NCBI GenBank assembly: GCA_012839895.1
Contig: DUML01000058.1
Location: 1 to 54,046 of the forward strand
Direction of reading: 5' to 3'
From: Peptococcaceae bacterium
GTDB taxonomy: Bacteria; Bacillota; Desulfitobacteriia; Desulfitobacteriales; Syntrophobotulaceae
DNA: 54,046 bases
The notes below the pieces were generated by a model. That model was not told the origin of the DNA. It searched no databases and saw nothing but the letters and a program-made list of their open reading frames with translations. The first letter of the stretch is position 1, and each line of letters starts with the position of its first letter. The position numbers were made by a program, and so were the translations under genes. Shown in pieces: positions 15,903-23,486 of the stretch.

Positions 15903-16283
15903 CTAAATATAGGGGTGAACATATGCCGATACCAAGTTCAGATAAAAAATACACCTATTCTGATTATCTAACTTGGCCGGAAGATACCTGGGTTTAAGTT
16001 CTTTGATCAGGCGGCATTCATCGAGCAAAGCATCCAATTCCGTATCCGTAACGAAATATGTAAAGGTTCGGATATTGCGGACCATTTCTTCCACTTTGGG
16101 TTCCCGGTTTTTGGAGCTGCGAAAATATTGAGTAATTCTGTTCTTTAGATTTTTCGCCTTCCCAACATAGATAATATTCCCCAGGGAATCATACATAAGA
16201 TAAACACCGGGTAAAGATGGCAGCTCTTTTACCAATTGGGAGATAGATGAATGATTCGTGTTTAATATTTCCATCTTGTTCAA
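15903..16283 (-). CDS. Short GIY-YIG domain protein, like the N-terminus of UvrC
   Basis: A 126-residue protein. Residues about 20-100 form a GIY-YIG nuclease domain as in UvrC: GVYLMYDSLGNIIYVGKAKN, then LKNRITQYF, and the catalytic Glu region TDTELDALLDECRLIKELKP. Full UvrC has about 600 residues; here the match ends abruptly and a 20-residue unrelated tail (ending VHPYI) follows. It is either a stand-alone nuclease or, more likely, a truncated remnant. The TTG start follows AAGGAAG. It lies 27 nt after threonine aldolase on the same strand. Confidence 0.6.
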   Translation of the reverse strand: MNKMEILNTNHSSISQLVKELPSLPGVYLMYDSLGNIIYVGKAKNLKNRITQYFRSSKNREPKVEEMVRNIRTFTYFVTDTELDALLDECRLIKELKPRYLPAKLDNQNRCIFYLNLVSAYVHPYI

Positions 16284-16310
16284 AATGCTTCCTTACACCG
16301 TTTATAAAAA

Positions 16311-17345
16311 CTATTTATTTTTATTAAAGCTATTTATTTCTTGGATAAAGTCTTCAACAGCTTGCTCTTTGGTAGCCCAGGAAGTTACCAACCTAATGGC
16401 GGAGTGCTCTTCATCAATTTTTTCCCAGACAAAAAATAAGTATTTCTTTTCCAGTCTGGCGATTAAAGAGTTAGGCAAAATAGGGAAGATCTGATTAGAC
16501 GGGGAATGGCTAAAAAAAGAATAACCGGCCTTGCTTATTCCTTCCGCAAGCATGTTTGCCATTCTATTGGCATGAGCAGCCAGTTCGAAATAAAGGTTAT
16601 CCTTAAAAAGCTCCAAAAACTGCAGGCCTAAGAGCCTTCCTTTGGCCAGAAGCGCTCCTTTTTGTTTCATATGAAAGCGGAAATCTTCTTTTAAAGAGTC
16701 GTTGCAGATAACCAAGGCTTCGCCGATCAATGCTCCGTTCTTGGTACCGCCAATATAAAAAGCATCCAGTAATTCCGGCAAATCGCTCAGTTCAAGATCA
16801 TTTTCCTCGGAACAAAGGGCTGAACCTAATCTTGCCCCATCCAGGTAGAGCAAGAGACCATGTTCCCGGCAAAAATCCCTTAAGGCTGTCAGTTCCTTTT
16901 TGGTATAGACAGTGCCTATCTCCGTGGTATTAGAAATAAACACAAGCTTGGGCTTAACCATATGTTCATCGGTATGAGCTTCAAGGGCTGCCTCCAGCCG
17001 GTCAAGTTTAACTTTGCCATCCCTGCTGGGTAAAGAAATTATTTTATGCCCGGTAGCTTCAATTGCCCCGGTCTCATGCACCAGGATATGGCCGCTTTCG
17101 GCTGCAAGCGCCGCTTCATGCGGCCTTAAAAAAGCTGAAATTGCCGTCAGATTAGTCTGAGTACCTCCGCATAAGAAATGTATGGCCAGGTCCTCCCGTC
17201 CAAGGCGTTTCTTTAAAAGTGCAACCGCCTGCTTGGAGTAGCAGTCTTCCCCGTACCCTTCTTCCTGCTCCTGGTTGGTTTGCAAAAGAGCTTCTAAGAT
17301 CCTGGGATGGGCCCCTTCGCTATAGTCATTTTTGAAACTATACAT
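16311..17345 (-). CDS. ltaE: Low-specificity L-threonine aldolase (PLP enzyme)
   Basis: A 344-residue fold-type I PLP enzyme of the beta-eliminating lyase/threonine aldolase family, which splits threonine and allo-threonine into glycine and acetaldehyde. Family marks are the N-terminal NDYSEGAHPRIL, HETGAIEATGHKI, the YLDGARLGSAL region around the PLP-binding Asp, and YIGGTKNGAL with the PLP Lys (about residue 200). The length is normal. The ATG follows GTGAGGTC. Downstream lies the GIY-YIG gene at 27 nt; upstream lies a region with a tandem repeat. Confidence 0.88.
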   Translation of the reverse strand: MYSFKNDYSEGAHPRILEALLQTNQEQEEGYGEDCYSKQAVALLKKRLGREDLAIHFLCGGTQTNLTAISAFLRPHEAALAAESGHILVHETGAIEATGHKIISLPSRDGKVKLDRLEAALEAHTDEHMVKPKLVFISNTTEIGTVYTKKELTALRDFCREHGLLLYLDGARLGSALCSEENDLELSDLPELLDAFYIGGTKNGALIGEALVICNDSLKEDFRFHMKQKGALLAKGRLLGLQFLELFKDNLYFELAAHANRMANMLAEGISKAGYSFFSHSPSNQIFPILPNSLIARLEKKYLFFVWEKIDEEHSAIRLVTSWATKEQAVEDFIQEINSFNKNK

Positions 17346-17415
17346 AATTTAAGACCTCACTTTATAAGGTTCTTATTTAGGCATCTTCATCTTTTAGATT
17401 AAGACCCCGCCTTAA

Positions 17416-17480
17416 TTCCCTCAGTATTATTTCCCCAGTATTATTCCTCAGTATTATTCCCTCAATATTATTTCCTCAGT
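17416..17480. repeat. Short tandem repeat upstream of ltaE
   Basis: About five degenerate units of CCTCAGTATTATTC, 13-15 bp long, run head to tail about 70-135 bp upstream of the ltaE start on the minus strand. Confidence 0.8.
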
Positions 17481-17639
17481 TTTTATAATCATTTGGCAAT
17501 TTTCACTCTTTTATTATATTCCTAATACCCGTGTACCGGGAGGTACTTTTACAATTTTTTACTGAATTTTTGATATCTTTTCGTACTTTTTTTATGTTCA
17601 CAATTATTTCATATTCATTGTTTAAAACCCCGGAATTGA

Positions 17640-17687
17640 AATAATAAGCTGAAAAGCACTTAAAGTAAGCGTTTTCAGCTTATTATT
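17640..17687 (-). terminator. Candidate terminator of the cit operon
   Basis: AATAATAAGCTGAAAAGC (17640-17657) pairs with GCGTTTTCAGCTTATTATT (17669-17687) over about 17 bp. It lies about 100 bp after the citF stop. The minus-strand T-run is weak, being part of the stem. Confidence 0.6.
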
Positions 17688-17784
17688 AGTATAACGGTTT
17701 ATTTCTTAACTAACTTATTTCTTACGTACATTACTCTTAGGCATTATTCTTATGGAGAATGCTAAATCAACTTAATCATAATTA

Positions 17785-19344
17785 TTATTTGGGCTGCCTG
17801 ACCACATCGATTACCGTGCCGTCTCTGTATTCAACTACAGCTACAATCTTATCCGTGAACTCGATGGGTTCCGGTTTGCCTGTCATCTTTTCAGCGGTCT
17901 CTTTCAGTTCCTCAATGGACTTGACAGGCAGGCCTGCTGCTACTAATTTTTCTTGAATATCCTGCCTTCTAGGATTAACCGCAATACCCCTTTCCGTTAC
18001 CAGGACATCAATAGTTTCTCCCGGAGTAGTCACAGTGGTAACTTTCTCCTTAACTACAGGCAATCTTCCTTTAGTGAGATTAGTTACTACCATAGCCAGT
18101 TTGGCGCCGGCCGCCGTATCATTATGGCCGCCGGAAGCTCCCATGATGGTGCCGTCGGAGCCGGTAACTACATTAACGTTAAAGTCCAAATCAATTTCAG
18201 TGGCGCCCAGAATCATAACATCAAGATTGTTAACAATGGCGCCTTTATCATGGGGGTTGCCGTACAGAGAACCGCTCATAGCCTGGTGCCTGGGGTTATC
18301 CCGGTAGGAAGCCACAGCTTTTAAATCAAAGCACTGGACATCAAAAATATTGCGGAATAAACCGTCATTCAGCATATCAACAATATAGCCGGTTACGCCG
18401 CCGGCAGCAAAACTGCCCACAACACCTTTTTCTTTCATAATCTTGCGCACTTCAGCCGCCACTGCCAGGGAAGTTCCCCCCGCTCCGGTCTGGAATGACA
18501 TTTCATTTTTAATATAACCGGCGGCATCTATAGCTTGAGCCGCAATTTTAGCGATTCTCAGACCCACGGGATCTTTAGTGACCTTGGTAGTCCCGGACAC
18601 AATCCCGTTAGGGTCACCGATAGAGTCCACAACTACTACATAATCAACAAAATCCTGGGTAATATCAATCGGACAAGCCGGATAAGGCGAAAGATTGTCA
18701 GTAACGGCCACTACCTTATCGGCATAAATGGAATCAGCAATGGCATAGGATAAGGTGCCGCAAGCTGCCGGGCCGTTGACACCGTTAATATTGCCATAGG
18801 CATCTGCTTCCGGTGCAGCAATAAAAGCTACATCAATATGTAGATCACCGCTCTCAATCGCTCTGGGCCGTCCACCATGGCTCATAAATCTGGCCGGGTT
18901 TTTCAGATAGCCTTGAGTGATTGCTTTAGCCACCGGACCGGGAGAAATATAATTGACGGAAATCCCGGTAACAATTCCTTTTTTCATATATTCTACTAAA
19001 GGCTCATGAATGGGGAAAATCCCGGTGGCTGCCACATGAATGTCTTTCAGGCCTCTTTTGGCTATAGCGGCCATAACCAAGTTCAAAACATAGTCGCCAT
19101 TGCGTAAATGGTGGTGAAATGAAACCGTCATCCCGTCTTTTAAGTTTACTTTGTCCACGACTTCATCGATGGAAGCCAACAACTTTTGCTCGCCCGGTTT
19201 TACGGAGCGGAGTCTTACTGAAGCTCTCTCTCTTACGCCATAGTTGGCAAATGCGCCCATGAAAGGCCTAACCTTGCCATATCCCTCTATATATTCAGGG
19301 ATTTCCCTGCCTACTGCATTCTTCATCGTCTTTTTCATCTCCAT
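17785..19344 (-). CDS. citF: Citrate lyase alpha subunit (citrate CoA-transferase)
   Basis: A 519-residue subunit that moves the acetyl-thiolester-bound acyl carrier group between acetate and citrate as the first half of citrate cleavage to acetate and oxaloacetate. The whole sequence reads as CitF: MKNAVGREIPEYIEGYG at the start, SFHHHLRNGDYVLN, FQTGAGGTSLAVA, and the late motif MGASGGHNDTAAGAKLAMVV. The length is as expected. Several ATG codons occur at the start (M1, M3, M7), and MKNAVGREIPEY is the family's usual beginning. It follows citE by 10 nt. No citC, citX or citG is in the window. Confidence 0.94.
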   Translation of the reverse strand: MEMKKTMKNAVGREIPEYIEGYGKVRPFMGAFANYGVRERASVRLRSVKPGEQKLLASIDEVVDKVNLKDGMTVSFHHHLRNGDYVLNLVMAAIAKRGLKDIHVAATGIFPIHEPLVEYMKKGIVTGISVNYISPGPVAKAITQGYLKNPARFMSHGGRPRAIESGDLHIDVAFIAAPEADAYGNINGVNGPAACGTLSYAIADSIYADKVVAVTDNLSPYPACPIDITQDFVDYVVVVDSIGDPNGIVSGTTKVTKDPVGLRIAKIAAQAIDAAGYIKNEMSFQTGAGGTSLAVAAEVRKIMKEKGVVGSFAAGGVTGYIVDMLNDGLFRNIFDVQCFDLKAVASYRDNPRHQAMSGSLYGNPHDKGAIVNNLDVMILGATEIDLDFNVNVVTGSDGTIMGASGGHNDTAAGAKLAMVVTNLTKGRLPVVKEKVTTVTTPGETIDVLVTERGIAVNPRRQDIQEKLVAAGLPVKSIEELKETAEKMTGKPEPIEFTDKIVAVVEYRDGTVIDVVRQPK

Positions 19345-19354
19345 TTATTGTATT

Positions 19355-20062
19355 CTAGCTAAAAAATCTGTGGATAGTGTCTATTTGCCGGCCATCAATT
19401 GCCGCTTTCCCGGTAAAACCCATATTCCTGGCTTTATAACAGTCCTTTTCCAGGCCTTCATAATCATCGCTGTCCATAAAAGGGGTGTCAATAGCGTTTA
19501 ATTTTTCAGCCCGGCAAGCTACTACTACTCTGCTGCGGGCATAAAGGATCTCTTCGCCTTCTTTTGTTCTCTGCATCCCAAAATCAGCAGTCAAACCTTC
19601 GGCATTGAGAAAAGCCCCGGTGATCCTTGGCGAAGAAGTAACGATTTGGTGCACATACTGCAAAGCGTAAGCCGTTTCAATAACAGGAATTAATTTAATG
19701 CTGCCGGCAGGAATGCCTTCTTCTTTTTCAACTTGATCAAGTTTGTTTTCAATCTGAGCAATTTGCTCAGCCGAAGCCTTAGGTACCATCAAAGCAAAAG
19801 GTCTCTCCCTAGCAATCAGCTCAATATCTTTTTCCCCAAAACCTGAAGAAAGGGAATTAATTCTAACAATTACATCCATATCGGAATAATCAAAAAAACG
19901 GAGAGCTTCTTTCACCAACAGCCGGGCGCTGTCTTTCTCTTCCGGCGCTACGGCTTCTTCCAGGTCCAAAACTATGCCATCCGAACCAAAGACCGGAGCA
20001 TCTTGAAGCATTTTAGGGCTGTTTCCGGAAACAAATAAAATACTTTTTCTATATTGCCTCAT
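19355..20062 (-). CDS. citE: Citrate lyase beta subunit, C-terminally short
   Basis: A 235-residue HpcH/HpaI-fold protein that would cleave citryl-ACP to oxaloacetate and acetyl-ACP. The N-terminal part fits CitE well (RKSILFVSGNSPKML, IVLDLEEAVAPEEKDSARLL, IPVIETAYALQYV). Two oddities stand out. The frame stops at GKAAIDGRQIDTIHRFFS, where typical CitE continues for about 50-60 more residues. The family motif AEDLTADLG reads AEGLTADFG, losing the Asp that normally binds Mg2+. Both are read directly from the sequence. The subunit may be impaired or altered. It lies between citD (31-nt gap) and citF (10-nt gap). Confidence 0.88.
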   Translation of the reverse strand: MRQYRKSILFVSGNSPKMLQDAPVFGSDGIVLDLEEAVAPEEKDSARLLVKEALRFFDYSDMDVIVRINSLSSGFGEKDIELIARERPFALMVPKASAEQIAQIENKLDQVEKEEGIPAGSIKLIPVIETAYALQYVHQIVTSSPRITGAFLNAEGLTADFGMQRTKEGEEILYARSRVVVACRAEKLNAIDTPFMDSDDYEGLEKDCYKARNMGFTGKAAIDGRQIDTIHRFFS

Positions 20063-20093
20063 TGTCCTACCTCTTTTACTAAAATTTAATCAA

Positions 20094-20363
20094 TTAGATA
20101 GCCCGCTCAATAGCGGCCTGTACCCGCGCCCGGATTGTATAATCAAGGGCGCCGTTGTCTTTAGCGATCACCATGATGTCCTTTACTCCCATCTCGGCAA
20201 TCTTTTCGCGGATTACCTTTTCAATCTGCTTACCGAACTGTTTGAGAATAACTTTTTTACTATCCAGTTCCAATTTAATTCCACCGTCAGGGTTAGGAGA
20301 AACCATGATCAAAATATCGCTGGTTTCACTACTCCCTGCCTGGGCGGCTTTACTAATTACCAT
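20094..20363 (-). CDS. citD: Citrate lyase acyl carrier protein (gamma subunit)
   Basis: An 89-residue acyl carrier protein that carries the phosphoribosyl-dephospho-CoA arm on a Ser near the N-terminus; the fitting motif AAQAGSSETSD lies at residues 6-16. The remaining sequence, including ILIMVSPNPDGGIKLEL and the closing RARVQAAIERAI, matches CitD. The ATG at 20363 is chosen because GAGGAGG lies just before it; the frame to 20423 adds 20 residues without family support. It is the first gene of citDEF. Confidence 0.92.
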   Translation of the reverse strand: MVISKAAQAGSSETSDILIMVSPNPDGGIKLELDSKKVILKQFGKQIEKVIREKIAEMGVKDIMVIAKDNGALDYTIRARVQAAIERAI

Positions 20364-20622
20364 TTCTTCTCCTCCTCTTTGTTGCTGTCTATGTTTTTTA
20401 GTCATTTTTTCCGATATTAACATATTTTAAGACAAAATACGACGAAAAGAAACAATGGTATTTTACGAGCCATAGCCGAAATCGGCTGTTCCTTTTCCTT
20501 AATGGCCTTTATTCTTAGTAATTAATAAGAATGCTAAGTATTATTTCATCTGAATAATAATTAAATCTGAATAATAATTAAATTAGGATAATAATTTAAT
20601 AGGAGCTGTATGACAAAGAGTG
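20364..20622. other. Upstream region of citDEF
   Basis: This AT-rich stretch should hold the citDEF promoter. It contains three 17-bp tandem units (20549-20599) about 190-235 bp before citD. No clear ORF and no regulator gene are present. Confidence 0.5.
20549..20599. repeat. 17-bp tandem repeat, three units
   Basis: TCTGAATAATAATTAAA occurs twice without change (20549-20565, 20566-20582), followed by a degenerate third unit, TTAGGATAATAATTTAA. Confidence 0.85.
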
Positions 20623-20659
20623 AAAAAAAGAAGCAACCCTTAGCACTAAAGGTTGCTTC
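20623..20659 (-). terminator. Terminator of the FmdB-like gene
   Basis: GAAGCAACC (20630-20638) pairs exactly with GGTTGCTTC (20651-20659); on the minus strand the stem is followed by seven T (20623-20629). Confidence 0.88.
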
Positions 20660-20710
20660 CATTAAAATTTCTATGCGGAACATCCTGCTCCGCTATATTT
20701 AACAAGACGC

Positions 20711-20914
20711 TCAACCAAAGCCAGATTTACCGGATGAACAGGAACCACAGTCTTTACTGCCACCGCTCACCCCGGTGATATTCACGGCGGTAAATCTCTG
20801 GGAGATATTGCTGCTTTGGCATTCAGGGCAGGTTTGTTTATCTTTGGCGCTAATACTGCAGAAAACAGTAAACTTATGGCCGCAGTCTTCACACTTTAGA
20901 TCGTAAGTCGGCAT
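20711..20914 (-). CDS. FmdB-like zinc ribbon protein
   Basis: A 67-residue protein with a zinc ribbon of the FmdB/CxxC_CxxC_SSSS class: CEDCGHKF near residue 8 and CPECQSSNI near residue 34 give the two CxxC knuckles, and a Gly/Ser/Cys-rich tail (GGSKDCGSCSSGKSGFG) follows. The family is very common and its function is not settled. The ATG follows GAAGTGGG. It is monocistronic, with a strong terminator. Confidence 0.87.
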   Translation of the reverse strand: MPTYDLKCEDCGHKFTVFCSISAKDKQTCPECQSSNISQRFTAVNITGVSGGSKDCGSCSSGKSGFG

Positions 20915-21191
20915 ATAAACCCACTTCTTTCCCGTATTAGTATAATCAAATTAGTTATTTTAAAGGCAATATTGGAAACAGTTCCCCGATATAAATATTC
21001 AAGTTCCAGTTTTAGTAAGATAAAAAACACCTATTACTTATATACCCTTTTATACATTTCTTATATGCTTTAACTAATTATATGATATCTTGCTGCAGCT
21101 TTACTTTCAACCCTTAAGAACTCACTCCTAATCGCCTAATCTTTTATCTTCAACCTTAATCTTTATTCTTTTATACGGCAAACTTAAGTAC

Positions 21192-22082
21192 TTACTGATT
21201 CTTACCTTTTAACCCATCCAAATACTTTACAGCCGAAAGGGCTGCTGTTGCCCCTTCCCCGGCAGCTTTTAAGAGCTGGTAAAGCTGGCCCGTGCAATCC
21301 CCGGCGGCAAATAACCCCGGAATATTGGTTTCTAAATTATGATTGACTTTTATTGCTCCTTTTTCCATCTCCAAGCCCGGCACCAGCTGTTCGGCAGGTA
21401 CATACTCTCTTAAAATAAACACGGCATCTACAGCCAAATCTTCTTGTTCTAAGACCAATTTCTCCACTTGCGTAACACCGCTTATCTCTTTAACTTTAGA
21501 CTTTTTAACAATTATTCGTTCATCCAGCCTTTTTATCTCCTGATAATAAGGAATGTAAAAGACCTGGGAACAAATCCCGGCAAGGTAGTTGGCTTCGTCT
21601 TCCGCCTCCGGCTCATAGGCGATGATAGCAACAGTTTTATTCCTGTAAAGGGGCCCGTCACAAGTCGCACAGTAGCCCACACCTTTGCCTAATAGCTCAG
21701 CTTCTCCTTTAAATAGCTTTTGCGCTGACACCCCGGTGGCAATTATAACAGCATCAGCCTGTATAAATACTTTATTGTCAGTTAGGGTAAAAGGCTCTCC
21801 CGGATAAATCGCGGTAACTTTCCAGGGTACGATCTCAATCTGCATTTGCTTTAAATGCTGGAGAAAGCGCTGCCGCAGTTCTTCACCTTTAATTTCCGGA
21901 AAGCCAAGGAAATTATCCACTTGAGCAGCCTTGGCTAATTTTGGGCTGCAAAATTCCTGCCCCAAAAGGACAAAGTCCTTATTGCGTATTTTAGCATTTA
22001 GGGCAGCCGCCATCCCTGCCGGCCCGCAGCCGACAATAGCCAGCTCATAACGTTCTTTTAAATTAAACTTTTTATCCGGCAT
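21192..22082 (-). CDS. Thioredoxin-reductase-like FAD/NAD(P)H oxidoreductase
   Basis: A 296-residue flavoprotein of the TrxB fold. The FAD-binding motif is VGCGPAGMAAALNA near the N-terminus, the redox-active disulfide is YCATCDGP (about residues 130-137) and the closing FAD motif is GLFAAGDCTGQLYQL. The NAD(P)H-binding loop reads AIIAYEPEAEDEANYL instead of the usual GxGxxA, so pyridine nucleotide binding is doubtful and another electron donor, such as ferredoxin, is possible. The ATG at 22082 is chosen for its spacing to AGAGGT; the TTG at 22091 overlaps that site. No thioredoxin gene is adjacent. Confidence 0.87.
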   Translation of the reverse strand: MPDKKFNLKERYELAIVGCGPAGMAAALNAKIRNKDFVLLGQEFCSPKLAKAAQVDNFLGFPEIKGEELRQRFLQHLKQMQIEIVPWKVTAIYPGEPFTLTDNKVFIQADAVIIATGVSAQKLFKGEAELLGKGVGYCATCDGPLYRNKTVAIIAYEPEAEDEANYLAGICSQVFYIPYYQEIKRLDERIIVKKSKVKEISGVTQVEKLVLEQEDLAVDAVFILREYVPAEQLVPGLEMEKGAIKVNHNLETNIPGLFAAGDCTGQLYQLLKAAGEGATAALSAVKYLDGLKGKNQ

Positions 22083-22252
22083 TTTAGTCAACCTCTGTCC
22101 TTTATTATTTTTACTATAACTAGCATATCACCTTATTTCTTGCTTAACTATAACCAACATACCAAATACTTGAAAAAGTTTAAATATTACAAAAGACTTA
22201 ATTTAAAGACCTAATAATTACAAAGGCTAAGAAAGCGGTTTTACTAAGATTG

Positions 22253-22735
22253 TTAATTTGTTGATTCCAGCCTATTATGTAACTTACTATCCTGACATAA
22301 GCTCAAGATTAGTTCAACTAAATCCGGAATTCTTTCCATGATTTCCGGGCTTAATTCCAAAGAATAGCTTATCTCCCGAGGTTCCACCCCTACTATTGTT
22401 ACTTGTGGACTAATATTATACATCTTCAAGAACTCCAGGGCGCTAAAAAAATCATCCTCATGCCGGAAGAACCCTGTTTCCTGTTCCAGAGCAAGATCTC
22501 CCGCTTTAAGCAGGTACACTGTGCCGGGAGGTCCTCCGCCCTGCAGAGCATCAACAACGATAATTTTTTCACTACCGGTTAGGATATCCCAATAGTCGTA
22601 AAAGCATCCCCCCACACTCACGGCGTTAATTCCCTCCGGAAGTCCATTTTGTTGGAGGACCTTAATAATATACGGGCCGATACCGTCGTCTTTTAACAAT
22701 GGGTTGCCCAGACCTAGAATGGTAATCTTATTCAT
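22253..22735 (-). CDS. [NiFe] hydrogenase maturation endopeptidase
   Basis: A 160-residue HyaD/HybD-type protease that cuts the C-terminal peptide from the hydrogenase large subunit after nickel has been inserted. The opening ILGLGNPLLKDDGIGPYIIK holds the metal-sensing Asp/Glu position, IIVVDALQGGGPPGTVYLL is the second family motif, and ALEFLKMYNISPQVTIVGVEP is the third. The ATG at 22735 overlaps the end of the cytochrome b gene by 8 bp, so translation is coupled; the longer frame from 22783 has no support. The expected cut site lies after DVCSSCSAH in the large subunit. Confidence 0.9.
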   Translation of the reverse strand: MNKITILGLGNPLLKDDGIGPYIIKVLQQNGLPEGINAVSVGGCFYDYWDILTGSEKIIVVDALQGGGPPGTVYLLKAGDLALEQETGFFRHEDDFFSALEFLKMYNISPQVTIVGVEPREISYSLELSPEIMERIPDLVELILSLCQDSKLHNRLESTN

Positions 22736-23318
22736 AGCCGGTAAAAATAGATTTGAGTTTTTTAGGTTCATGGGTAAAGACAAAATAAAGATGCCCCGAG
22801 ACTAAGGTTGAAAGTACCAAAGCCAACAAGTAATGCAGTTGACGCAAAGGATTTAAGCCACCGGCCAATTTGGTAAGCTTTTGCCAGCTGGAGGAAGCAT
22901 ATAGGCCAAGTCCTGTAATTACCTGCAACAAAGTAAAGACAGCTAAACCGCTGAACAAGATTTTTTGGCCGGGATTATATTTGGGGAATTTAGGATTTTT
23001 ATGGGTTAGGAATAATTCATATTTAAGGAATTTGGGCAGATTCTTCCATGTTTTCCTGTTGGGAAGAATCTCCCGGTAATTTTTGTTTTGCAAGCCGTAA
23101 ATTACCCTGGCCAGAAAGGAAAACAGAAGCACAAACTGAGAAATAAAGTGAGTTTTACGGGCTGAGTTCATACTCCGAAAGCCCAAAAAACGACGAGGCT
23201 TATTAATGTATAGTCCGCTAAAAAGGGAAGCGAACATGGCAGGAGTATAAGACCAGTGTAAGAGCCTGATTACTCCCGAATGACGGGGCTTTTTTAATTT
23301 GCGAAAGGAAGTAAGCAA
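22728..23318 (-). CDS. [NiFe] hydrogenase b-type cytochrome subunit
   Basis: A 196-residue membrane protein of the cytochrome b561/HyaC type with four likely helices, which would pass electrons from the hydrogenase to menaquinone. Candidate haem ligands are His residues in GVIRLLHWSY, ARKTHFISQF, PLRQLHYLLALVLS and SGHLYFVF. It lies 168 bp downstream of the large-subunit gene; that gap contains a dispersed repeat, which may weaken cotranscription. It is coupled to the protease gene by an 8-bp overlap. Confidence 0.87.
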   Translation of the reverse strand: MLTSFRKLKKPRHSGVIRLLHWSYTPAMFASLFSGLYINKPRRFLGFRSMNSARKTHFISQFVLLFSFLARVIYGLQNKNYREILPNRKTWKNLPKFLKYELFLTHKNPKFPKYNPGQKILFSGLAVFTLLQVITGLGLYASSSWQKLTKLAGGLNPLRQLHYLLALVLSTLVSGHLYFVFTHEPKKLKSIFTGYE

Positions 23319-23429
23319 ATCCGAAGGACCTCCAAATTTAATTTATTATTTATGGATTCCATGATTATTTAATGGTCATCATATTTACCCGCACCCCAAT
23401 AAACACAACTCTCTCCACAGCTAATCACT

Positions 23430-23475
23430 AGACCCTTCGCTTCGTTCAGGATGACAAGGGGCGCTCAGGATGACA
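23430..23475. repeat. Dispersed 'CHSERSEES'-type repeat, copy 3
   Basis: GACCCTTCGCTTCGTTCAGG followed by ATGACA, and a second half CGCTCAGGATGACA. It lies inside the hydrogenase operon between the large-subunit and cytochrome genes. Confidence 0.85.
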
Positions 23476-23486
23476 ATTGAACTTTA

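Larger units (their letters stand above)
17346..17784. other. Gene-free region between ltaE and citF
   Basis: This 439-bp AT-rich stretch contains no ORF worth calling. It holds a short tandem repeat (17416-17480) close to the ltaE start and a long hairpin (17640-17687) on the citF side. Confidence 0.6.
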
